From: Microcaldota archaeon
GTDB lineage: Archaea > Micrarchaeota > Micrarchaeia > Micrarchaeales > Micrarchaeaceae
NCBI GenBank assembly: GCA_027344745.1
Contig: DAHWIS010000002.1
Span: 1 to 7,686, forward strand
Direction of reading: 5' to 3'
DNA length: 7,686 nt
Shown here: positions 1 through 5,330 of the stretch, piece after piece
How the letters are laid out: every line of letters starts with the position of its first letter
How positions within the stretch are numbered: position 1 is the first letter of the stretch
The notes under the pieces: generated by a model
The model's input: only the letters and a program-made list of their open reading frames with translations
What the model was told of the DNA's origin: nothing
The model's database searches: none
Position numbers and translations under genes: made by a program

Positions 1-34
1 GAAAGACGCGCTGATGAAGGAGCTTAAAAAATAA
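1..34 (+). CDS. C-terminal end of a convergent gene (partial)
   Basis: Reading from base 2, the plus strand gives KDALMKELKK and then TAA at 32-34. A lysine-rich amphipathic tail like this is common at protein C-termini, and the stop falls 6 nt before the stop codon of the minus-strand transporter, a typical tail-to-tail arrangement. Ten codons are too few to identify a product. It could also be chance, because one of three frames will often be open over 30 bases. Confidence 0.4.
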   Translation, partial: KDALMKELKK

Positions 35-40
35 TGCTCC
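19..40. terminator. Small inverted repeat between convergent genes, possible bidirectional terminator
   Basis: GGAGC at 19-23 pairs with GCTCC at 36-40 around a 12-base AT-rich loop. Seen from the minus strand the loop contains six T in a row, directly after the transporter stop codon. Archaeal termination relies mainly on T-runs, so this is a plausible end for the transporter transcript. The five-base-pair stem is weak and partly lies in the end of the plus-strand gene. Confidence 0.3.
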
Positions 41-1204
41 CTACTTTCCTGCCTTGGTCTTCATTAGGAATGCCATTAGCAATGCAACGAATTCTATTAC
101 CACCACAACGCCGACAGCAAGCGAAGCGTTTTTGATGAACACCGGACCCAGGAATACTGGCACGAATGCAACACCGAGGTTTGTAGCTACGCTGTACATG
201 GACGTCGCAAATCCCGCCTTTGCAGGATCCGAAACGTAGTTCGTAGTAGATGCCATAGCCATTGACCAGAACGCGTTCCCGAAAAAGCCGAAGAAGAAGA
301 ACGACAGTATCAGGACCGCAATCAAAGGTATGAATGACAGGTAGTATGCGATGGAGACGACAAATATGAATGAGAGGATGCCCGTAAGCACCATGCCCAT
401 TCTTATTTGTTTGTACTTCTCAAATACCGGCGGCAGCATTATGGCGCCGAATGCTGAACCAAGGAATGCCAGTCCCCCGAAAAGCCCTCCGTAACCTATA
501 GCGGTTAGAACCGAAAAGTGGTGGACGTCAAGCAGTACGGTAGACGCTATGCCTCCGAACATTACCGATGCTGAGGATATCACCAATCCGACATACCAGT
601 TCTTTAGCATGCCCCACTTGAACGAGCCCTTAAGCGATTTGCCCTTATAGTTTGTAGGGTAGCCCTTTATGCCGAAGAATATCCATACTGCAGCTATTAC
701 TGCAAGTATTGCAGTCACCCAGAAGGTTCCTGACAGGCCGAATGCCGCAGACAGCGACGGGCCGCTGAATGCACCCGCAGCCATGCCCAAAAACAGCACT
801 CCGACGCTTATGCCTACAACGGTATGCGACTTATTTTTAAACAGCGAAGCTGCAACGCTCCCTACAGGTGCCATGGCAAGCGGATATGCGATTGCAGCTA
901 TTACCTGGAATACAAGCAGAACCGCATAATCGGGCGATAACGCCCTGCCTATGAGCCCTATTATGGATATGATTGCAGCAAGATACAGCGCAAGTTTGAC
1001 GGTAAACTTTGCAGACATCCAACCGGCTAACAATCCCAATATTACCATTGTGTATCCGTACAGGGATATGAGCTGTATCGCATATGCGAGCTTTATGCCG
1101 AAGACAGATATCAGTAGAGGTATTAACGGAGACAGTATGAACCATCCGAATCCGATGGTAAACAACAGGAACAAGTAAGGAAGCAGTTTTCCCATATTAC
1201 TCAT
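41..1204 (-). CDS. MFS family transporter, 12 membrane helices, substrate unknown
   Basis: This is a 387-residue integral membrane protein, very hydrophobic throughout, with twelve predicted helices in two groups of six. A hydrophilic loop (GYPTNYKGKSLKGSF region, about residues 180-205) separates the halves, as in the major facilitator superfamily. A degenerate MFS loop 2-3 motif is visible as GWMSAKFTVK. The likely role is secondary transport of a small solute, but nothing in the sequence fixes the substrate. The frame can be opened at four ATG codons (1222, 1216, 1204, 1195). I chose 1204 because a TATA box centred near 1237 predicts a transcript start near 1211, inside the longer versions, and GGGTG lies just upstream of the 1204 ATG. 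The gene follows the GT2 stop by 43 nt but has its own promoter. The protein is unremarkable and intact. Confidence 0.85.
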   Translation of the reverse strand: MSNMGKLLPYLFLLFTIGFGWFILSPLIPLLISVFGIKLAYAIQLISLYGYTMVILGLLAGWMSAKFTVKLALYLAAIISIIGLIGRALSPDYAVLLVFQVIAAIAYPLAMAPVGSVAASLFKNKSHTVVGISVGVLFLGMAAGAFSGPSLSAAFGLSGTFWVTAILAVIAAVWIFFGIKGYPTNYKGKSLKGSFKWGMLKNWYVGLVISSASVMFGGIASTVLLDVHHFSVLTAIGYGGLFGGLAFLGSAFGAIMLPPVFEKYKQIRMGMVLTGILSFIFVVSIAYYLSFIPLIAVLILSFFFFGFFGNAFWSMAMASTTNYVSDPAKAGFATSMYSVATNLGVAFVPVFLGPVFIKNASLAVGVVVVIEFVALLMAFLMKTKAGK

Positions 1205-1232
1205 ATTTACACCCATTAGCATTCTCTGATAG

Positions 1233-1242
1233 TATTTAAATA
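1233..1242 (-). promoter_or_regulatory. TATA box of the MFS transporter gene
   Basis: TATTTAAATA, a perfect palindrome and a good archaeal TATA box, lies in the short gap between the GT2 stop codon and the transporter start. Its centre is about 33 nt from the ATG at 1204, which suggests a very short leader of about 7 nt. The position would place the upstream ATG codons at 1222 and 1216 outside the transcript. Confidence 0.6.
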
Positions 1243-1247
1243 GTTTT

Positions 1248-2567
1248 CTAGTCGCGCGGCTTTTTGTCGTTGAAGTGCCTGCCCATGTGCGAGGTCTTTT
1301 CCCATCTTGTTGATTTGTTTACATACTCTAGTTTTAGAGCCCGTGCATCTGCAACCCACTGCATGGCCCAATATACAGGCGTAGTGATGCCTACAACTAC
1401 GGCTTTTGCAATGCGGTGCTTCGTTTGTTCCTGCTTGGTCACTTCCATATAGCTTATGGCATTGGCTGCGCAATATACCATAACCGCACCCATGTTTACA
1501 TATGTTATCAAGGTTATCGGAAGATCCAGAGAACGCGTAAGCAATGCATATGTGCTTAAAGCGATACCGCTTACGTTCAATATCGCTATGTGCGGGGCGG
1601 CTACAGCCATAAATGTATGGAATTTTCCGCGCTTCGTGCTAGGCGGATTTGCAGCGTATTTTCTGGCGGCTTGGATCTTTCCCTGCTGCCAACGCGTCCT
1701 TTGTCGCAACCACGAATCCCAGTTGGTAGGCGACTCTTCGCGCGTAATGGATTTGATTATTTTAACATTGCCGCTGCTTTTAACGGCAGATGCGTCTAAT
1801 GCTGCGTTAGCACCGAATGTGTTGGCAGATGTATCGGCGTTTTTCACATTACCAGGTATTGAGACTGCCTTATAGTTGCGGTTGAAGAATGCTATGCCAA
1901 TGTCAAAGTCCTCTGTAAGGCTCTTTGGGTCCCATCCGCCCATTGCTTTTATTACACTAGTTTTAAAGAAGTTTGTTGTGCCACCGAATGGCACCGGATA
2001 TCCAGACCTTTCAAGTCCCGGAAGCATATGCCTGAACCAATAGGCATATTCTGCGCGCTGCATTATGTTCTTCCATCCGTCAAAATCATTCGACATGTCC
2101 AATATTCCCTGAACGGCATCGTATTTTTCGGCTTTTATATAATATGCGGCTTTGGCAAGAAGCGACTTTGATATCATGTCTTCCGCATCTACTACCCCTA
2201 TTATTTCGCCATTGGCGAGTTGCAAGCCGTGGTTAAGCGCATTAGGCTTGTTTTTATATTGTTTTCCGCTAACCATTATTAGTCTGACACCCTTCTCTGA
2301 CTGCATCATTTTTGATATTTCCATAAGCGTATCTGGGTCATCCCTTTCCACTAGCGCTAAAAGTTCCAGCTTATCCTTGGGATATTCGGATGCCATAGTA
2401 TTTCTTATTGTAGTGCTTATGACATTTGCCTCTTTATATGCAGGCAGAAGGAGAGATATTTTAGGGAAAGATGCATAATCCAATTTTTGGTATGCATCTA
2501 ACTTTTTCGTTGCTTCTTCGGGATTTTTGCCCCTTAGCAACGAAGATATGTTATACCCGTTAAGCAA
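1248..2567 (-). CDS. Membrane-bound family 2 glycosyltransferase (cellulose synthase/N-acetylglucosaminyltransferase-like)
   Basis: The protein is a processive-type GT2 glycosyltransferase that moves a sugar from a nucleotide-sugar donor at the inner face of the membrane. From the TTG start (439 residues) the order is: a GT-A fold from about residue 36 (SLLLPAYKEANVI), the metal-binding DxD as DAED (127-130), the acceptor-loop GGTTNFF (195-201), the catalytic TEDFD (218-222), and the QxxRW signature as QRTRW (289-293). Membrane helices follow at about 316-345, 348-372 and 386-405, then a conserved RWEKTSHMGR tail. The usual N-terminal membrane helix is missing from this start; 25 open codons upstream encode a helix-like stretch (SIIGVYNAAWLLL), so the true start may lie upstream at a non-standard codon. 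Residues 239-265 are an Ala/Ser/Asn-rich insertion not expected in the family. G+C is lower than in the isoprenoid operon. Exopolysaccharide or glycolipid synthesis is likely; donor and product are unknown. Confidence 0.85.
   Translation of the reverse strand: MLNGYNISSLLRGKNPEEATKKLDAYQKLDYASFPKISLLLPAYKEANVISTTIRNTMASEYPKDKLELLALVERDDPDTLMEISKMMQSEKGVRLIMVSGKQYKNKPNALNHGLQLANGEIIGVVDAEDMISKSLLAKAAYYIKAEKYDAVQGILDMSNDFDGWKNIMQRAEYAYWFRHMLPGLERSGYPVPFGGTTNFFKTSVIKAMGGWDPKSLTEDFDIGIAFFNRNYKAVSIPGNVKNADTSANTFGANAALDASAVKSSGNVKIIKSITREESPTNWDSWLRQRTRWQQGKIQAARKYAANPPSTKRGKFHTFMAVAAPHIAILNVSGIALSTYALLTRSLDLPITLITYVNMGAVMVYCAANAISYMEVTKQEQTKHRIAKAVVVGITTPVYWAMQWVADARALKLEYVNKSTRWEKTSHMGRHFNDKKPRD
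1760..1853 (-). repeat. Short direct repeats bounding an 81-bp in-frame insertion in GT2
   Basis: TTTTAACATTGCC (1760-1772) and TTTTCACATTACC (1841-1853) match at 11 of 13 positions and lie exactly 81 bp apart. Both encode GNVK in the glycosyltransferase. Removing one period joins SIPGNVKIIKSITREESP, the spacing expected between the GT2 core and its QxxRW helix. Inside, GGCAGAT recurs at 1785-1791 and 1824-1830, 39 bp apart, so the insert itself may have grown by repetition. Confidence 0.6.
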
Positions 2568-2642
2568 AAGCCATGCTGCGTTATAGACACCTATGATGGA
2601 GTCTATAGTTATTGATATTTTATCACGTTTGCCGTTTGAAAT
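2568..2642 (-). other. Open in-frame extension upstream of GT2, probable missing N-terminal helix
   Basis: From the in-frame TAA at 2643-2645 to the TTG at 2567 there are 25 sense codons in the GT2 frame. They encode a hydrophilic start (ISNGKRDK) and then a hydrophobic stretch ending IIGVYNAAWLLL, the layout of the N-terminal membrane helix normally present in this family. No ATG, GTG or TTG occurs in it; only ATT and ATA could serve as unusual starts. The segment may be translated from a non-canonical codon, or be the remnant of an N-terminus lost by mutation. Confidence 0.45.
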
Positions 2643-2769
2643 TTATTGAATGCCGTCGGATAATTAGTTTATCAGGCAATCCGAATATAATAGATATGTA
2701 TGAATTTATATGAATTACGTTTATTGCAGCTCTCTTATAGTAGATGCAGGTTTATGTATTTTGCTTAGG
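2643..2769. promoter_or_regulatory. AT-rich intergenic spacer with TATA-like boxes and an 8-bp direct repeat
   Basis: This is the probable promoter region of the GT2 gene. TATGAATT occurs at 2699-2706 and again at 2709-2716, 10 bp apart (one helical turn), around a TTTATA/TATAAA element that could be a TATA box on either strand. A further minus-strand box, TATTATATT, lies at about 2684-2692. These would give a GT2 leader of roughly 100 nt from the TTG start. No protein-coding frame with recognisable content was found here. Confidence 0.4.
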
Positions 2770-2958
2770 TTAGGATATGGATTTCTCGAGCATGCCTTTG
2801 ACCTCTTTTATGCCTATTGCATGCGCCAATTTTCCAAACCTGGGACCTGTGTCTTTGCTTATTATGGCTTTATACAATATCTTGAACATTTCTGTGGGTT
2901 CCACACCCTTGCTCTTGGCAACTTCGTAGACAAGATTATGTATATCGATGGGTCCCAT
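2770..2958 (-). CDS. lysS: Stand-alone C-terminal fragment of class I lysyl-tRNA synthetase (possible pseudogene)
   Basis: The 62-residue open frame beginning MGPIDIHNLVYEVAK and continuing through EMFKILYKAIISKDTGPRFG resembles, from memory, the extreme C-terminal helices of archaeal class I LysRS. That family typically shows an I-x-x-x-[IV]-Y-E-x-A-K block followed by Fxx-Y and GPRxG. The full enzyme has about 500 residues; its catalytic domain with HIGH and KMSKS signatures is absent here. Upstream, the frame continues only 17 codons to a TAA at 3010-3012, so no other part of LysRS is encoded next to it. A GTG at 2988 would give 72 residues; I preferred the ATG because the TATA-like box at 2972-2981 lies within the longer version and the similarity starts at the ATG. 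No frame damage is visible within the fragment. It may be a recent remnant, or a small protein kept for tRNA binding. Confidence 0.55.
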   Translation of the reverse strand: MGPIDIHNLVYEVAKSKGVEPTEMFKILYKAIISKDTGPRFGKLAHAIGIKEVKGMLEKSIS

Positions 2959-2971
2959 GCTTCGTTTGGGG

Positions 2972-2981
2972 TTATATATAA
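2972..2981 (-). promoter_or_regulatory. TATA-like box upstream of the LysRS fragment
   Basis: The minus strand reads CTTATATATAAC here, a strong TATA-like sequence. Its centre is only about 19 nt from the ATG at 2958, slightly short of the usual 24-27 nt to a transcript start, so it may be fortuitous or drive an internal start. Confidence 0.3.
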
Positions 2982-2998
2982 GTGCCACAAAAGTTACC

Positions 2999-3052
2999 TT
3001 TTTTGTCGTTTAAGTGCCTACCAGAATATGAGTTCTTTTACTATTTTGTTGG
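2999..3052 (-). pseudogene. Relic of the 3' end of a second GT2 glycosyltransferase
   Basis: On the plus strand, bases 3000-3049 align without gaps to 1261-1310, the last codons of the intact GT2 gene. I count about 38 identities in 50, including 19 of the first 20. In the GT2 frame the relic reads TK, stop, stop, KNSYSGRHLNDKK against TRWEKTSHMGRHFNDKK in the intact protein. The conserved Trp and Glu codons are TAG and TAA here. Identity is confined to this short end; upstream (3053-3160) I could not align anything to GT2 in any frame. The relic therefore belonged to a paralogous glycosyltransferase whose body has been deleted or has decayed. It abuts the LysRS fragment. Confidence 0.75.
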
Positions 3053-3160
3053 CCTAGCTTGCAGCATTGGCTGTTGCGCGGCTGCACGTTCAATAATGCG
3101 TGCGGGACATATCCGCCTTGCTCAACTCGGTTAATGTTACAAACAATCTCGACAATCGCA
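3053..3160. other. Non-coding spacer downstream of the isoprenoid operon
   Basis: This stretch follows the stop codon of the fusion gene. It contains no T-run terminator on the minus strand, no tRNA-like T-loop and no convincing gene. One 24-codon frame overlaps the fusion stop by ATGA (3090-3164), but it is short and unrecognisable. The segment probably contains degraded sequence of the lost glycosyltransferase. Confidence 0.4.
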
Positions 3161-4564
3161 TCATTTATATTCGACTAGGCTTTCTATTTCATATTTCTCC
3201 AGTCCCCTTCTGGGGTTTAGGTACGCCAGCTCTGCGACCGAGAATATGCCTGTTATCGTACCTCCAAGGTGCTCGACCATCATAGCCATGGTGCGCATGG
3301 TCTCTCCGGTTGCCATGATATAGTCGACAAGTAGCACCCTTTGGCCCGGCTTTATCGCCTTTTTCTGCAGGTTGACCACCCTGTTCGGGTTGTACTCGTG
3401 CTCGTACAGCGAAGTTATTACGTCGCCGGCGAGATCCTTCCTGAACATGGGAACCATGCCGCATCCCAGAGCGTGCGCTATGGCGCCGGCCCATATGAGC
3501 GCCTGCATGTCCTTTGCCACACAGAAATCTATGCCGCTGTCCTTGTAGCGTTCCCTGGCGTATTCGATAACCTCATCGAATAGTCCCGCATTTCTAAGTG
3601 CGGGGGTGGTGTCGCGAAAGACGATGCCCTTGACCGGGAAGTCCTTGTAAAGTTTTATGGCGTTCCTCAGCTTCCTCGAAAGCTTCGCTTTGCCTCTAGC
3701 TGGAAGGGGCTTCGCAGTTCCTGCCGCTTGCGCCGCATTCTTTCTCACCCACACGATCTCGTAATCGGTGTTTATGTAGCGATGCCCTTTTTCGAGCATC
3801 GCGAGCCTATCCATCTCCTCTATGAGCGTTTTGCGCCTCTTTGCGCTCATGCTCTTCCATCTATCCCCAAACATGAACGAGAAGAGCTTGTAAGTGTCCT
3901 CAGATTCGACTAGATTTGAACCTCTCTCGAAGCATGAAGTCACGTCTATCCTGGAGCCTATGTGCTCAGCATAGAAGGGTATGCCTGACTTTTTGAGCGA
4001 CGCCTCAAGCTTCTTTCCCGTAGTTTTCCCGCCTCCTGCGAGCCTTTTCAGCTTAGTGTGCGGGCTATCCTCGCCCCTAATGAGCATCACACCTACGCCG
4101 CCGGGGTTTATGAGCGAATGTATTTTCTTCAACGGGTTCCTCGCGCCGCCGTTGACCCATCCCTTGATGAAGTACAGCGAGTTGAGCGCCAGAACCACAT
4201 CCGCGGACTTGGGCTTTGTGCTGACCGACTCAAACTTGCCTATGTGTATGTCGTCTACCTTGCCATCAAGCCCCAGCCTTTCTGCATTGCTGATGAACCT
4301 CTTGTACATCTCAGGCGAAGGATCTACATAGCTTATTTTAATGCGCGAGAGCAGCCTTCGCCCTAGGTTGTTTATCATGCTGAGGTCGCCCTCCCCCGAA
4401 CCTCCACCTATGCAAAGCACCCGTATTTCGCGCTTGGCGGGCATGTCTTTGAGTGCGAGTGCTATGTACTTGCCTGCAACCTCCTTCTGGTTGGTGTGGC
4501 TCAGATACGTATCGTAGAACGCTGCGTTCTTGTCAAAGAAACTTGAAACCTGCCTCATTGTCAT
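3161..4564 (-). CDS. Fusion of a histamine N-methyltransferase-like SAM methyltransferase and an adenine-phosphoribosyltransferase-like domain
   Basis: This 467-residue two-domain protein is predicted to be cytoplasmic. Residues 1-275 resemble histamine N-methyltransferase as I recall it: the SAM glycine loop CIGGGSGEGDL (51-61), the acidic turn YVDPSPEM (79-86), NSLYFIKGW (128-136) and an SRIDVTSCF block (204-212) where HNMT has an STMDISDCF-like segment. An Ala/Pro/Lys-rich linker (about 276-292) leads to a complete Apt-type phosphoribosyltransferase: DFPVKGIVFRDTTP (309-321), FRKDLAG loop (374-380), and the PRPP loop LLVDYIMATGET (411-422). The second PRPP-loop Asp of the usual VDDLLATGGT is Tyr415 and the last Gly is Glu421. 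Apt normally shows EYG, but here it is EYN. The nucleobase and the methyl acceptor are therefore uncertain. The ATG overlaps the IPK stop as ATGA, which indicates translational coupling and makes this start the natural one; an ATG two codons in is the alternative. Methylation and phosphoribosylation of one heterocyclic compound is an inference only. Confidence 0.8.
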   Translation of the reverse strand: MTMRQVSSFFDKNAAFYDTYLSHTNQKEVAGKYIALALKDMPAKREIRVLCIGGGSGEGDLSMINNLGRRLLSRIKISYVDPSPEMYKRFISNAERLGLDGKVDDIHIGKFESVSTKPKSADVVLALNSLYFIKGWVNGGARNPLKKIHSLINPGGVGVMLIRGEDSPHTKLKRLAGGGKTTGKKLEASLKKSGIPFYAEHIGSRIDVTSCFERGSNLVESEDTYKLFSFMFGDRWKSMSAKRRKTLIEEMDRLAMLEKGHRYINTDYEIVWVRKNAAQAAGTAKPLPARGKAKLSRKLRNAIKLYKDFPVKGIVFRDTTPALRNAGLFDEVIEYARERYKDSGIDFCVAKDMQALIWAGAIAHALGCGMVPMFRKDLAGDVITSLYEHEYNPNRVVNLQKKAIKPGQRVLLVDYIMATGETMRTMAMMVEHLGGTITGIFSVAELAYLNPRRGLEKYEIESLVEYK

Positions 4565-5304
4565 TTCACTACCTTTGTATATCTCCTGCTCTTTAGCGTG
4601 CCCGATAGCCCTATCTTCGCAACGCTGTTACCGCCCAGCACAATAACCTCTATGCCAGCCTTGACTGCTGGCGTTACTCTCCTTATCTTGTCGCGCATGC
4701 CCCCAGTTATGAAGGGCATGTCGGTGTATCTTTCGATGCTCACGGTTTCGATGGTCCTGCCATGTCCGTCGATTATGCCGTCGGTGGCTGTCGCCATGAT
4801 TATCCTGGAAGAGCGCATGTGTGTCGCTATATATGCGGCCTCCGAATCGCTGGATATGGTGGCAAACAGCAGATTCCTGTCGAGCACCACCCCGCTGGTG
4901 GTGGTTGCCGGGAGCTTCTCAAGCGCCTTCCTGCCGAACCACACTATCTCGCTGGAGAGCTTGTTGCCGCGTGTCGCTTTGTAGAACATGTGCATTGGAT
5001 CTATCACCCCGCACGCGAGCGTCTTCCTGATCAGTTCCAGACGCTTCCCCATAATGCGGGTCATCATCGCAAAGCCGTGCATCCTGATGTCTATGTCTGC
5101 CGGGTCATTCATCTTGTACTTGAAGGAGAGGCCGTGCATTATGCTGCCGCTGCCCAAAACATAGACGACGTTCTTGCCGAGTTCCTCTGAGAAGGCGTCA
5201 AACACCCGCTTCAGCCTGGCCGTCCTGAGCGCTTTAGAGTCTCCGAAAATTAGCGAACCGCCAATCTTGACTACTATTGGCCCTACGGCCGATTTGGTGA
5301 GCAT
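4561..5304 (-). CDS. ipk: Isopentenyl phosphate kinase
   Basis: The enzyme phosphorylates isopentenyl phosphate with ATP to isopentenyl diphosphate, the last step of the archaeal alternative mevalonate pathway. The 247-residue protein has the amino acid kinase fold and normal IPK length: VVKIGGSLI (11-19) with Lys13 and the glycine loop, GSGSIMHG (51-58) with His57 at the position of the IPK catalytic histidine (usual form GGGSFGH), ISSDSEAAYIA (150-160, usually ISGDD), TATDGII (172-178) and the FITGGMRDK nucleotide-site segment (198-206). The motifs are recognisable but diverged, and a related small-molecule kinase cannot be excluded. The neighbouring genes for two polyprenyl synthases, which use the product, strongly support IPK. 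It starts 26 nt after the synthase stop and shares an ATGA overlap with the next gene. Confidence 0.82.
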   Translation of the reverse strand: MLTKSAVGPIVVKIGGSLIFGDSKALRTARLKRVFDAFSEELGKNVVYVLGSGSIMHGLSFKYKMNDPADIDIRMHGFAMMTRIMGKRLELIRKTLACGVIDPMHMFYKATRGNKLSSEIVWFGRKALEKLPATTTSGVVLDRNLLFATISSDSEAAYIATHMRSSRIIMATATDGIIDGHGRTIETVSIERYTDMPFITGGMRDKIRRVTPAVKAGIEVIVLGGNSVAKIGLSGTLKSRRYTKVVK

Positions 5305-5330
5305 AAAAAACCTTGCCTCGGGGCACCGTG
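5305..5330 (-). promoter_or_regulatory. Spacer before IPK with a small hairpin and T6 run
   Basis: On the minus strand, TGCC-CCGA-GGCA can form a four-base-pair hairpin, followed by AGG and six T directly before the IPK ATG. AGG or GGTG nearby could act as the ribosome binding site. The hairpin plus T-run resembles a weak attenuator that could lower expression of the two distal genes. The stem is short, so this is tentative. Confidence 0.25.

Noticed and set aside
1456..1875. Plus-strand open frame of 139 codons
   Set aside because: It is opposite the GT2 gene, covering the QxxRW and membrane-helix codons. Its apparent hydrophobicity comes from the complementary strand.
2710..3057. Plus-strand open frame of 115 codons over the remnant region
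   Set aside because: It is the complement of the LysRS fragment and the GT2 relic, both of which have real family similarity on the minus strand. Its translation is rich in Cys, Tyr and Phe with no domain, and no ribosome binding site is evident.
1248..3060. Transposon or insertion sequence as the cause of the repeats
   Set aside because: The repeated ends at 1261 and 3000 are coding homology of two glycosyltransferases, in the same orientation, not terminal inverted repeats. No transposase is encoded.
3060..3160. Possible tRNA or small RNA in the spacer after the operon
   Set aside because: A GTTCAATAATGC stretch recalls a T-loop, but no acceptor stem or anticodon arm can be paired around it.
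3090..3164. 24-codon frame (MMRLSRLF start) overlapping the fusion stop as ATGA
   Set aside because: The overlap looks like operon coupling, but the peptide is very short, matches nothing I know and lies in sequence next to decayed genes. ATGA is expected whenever a TGA stop follows an AAA or similar codon ending in A.
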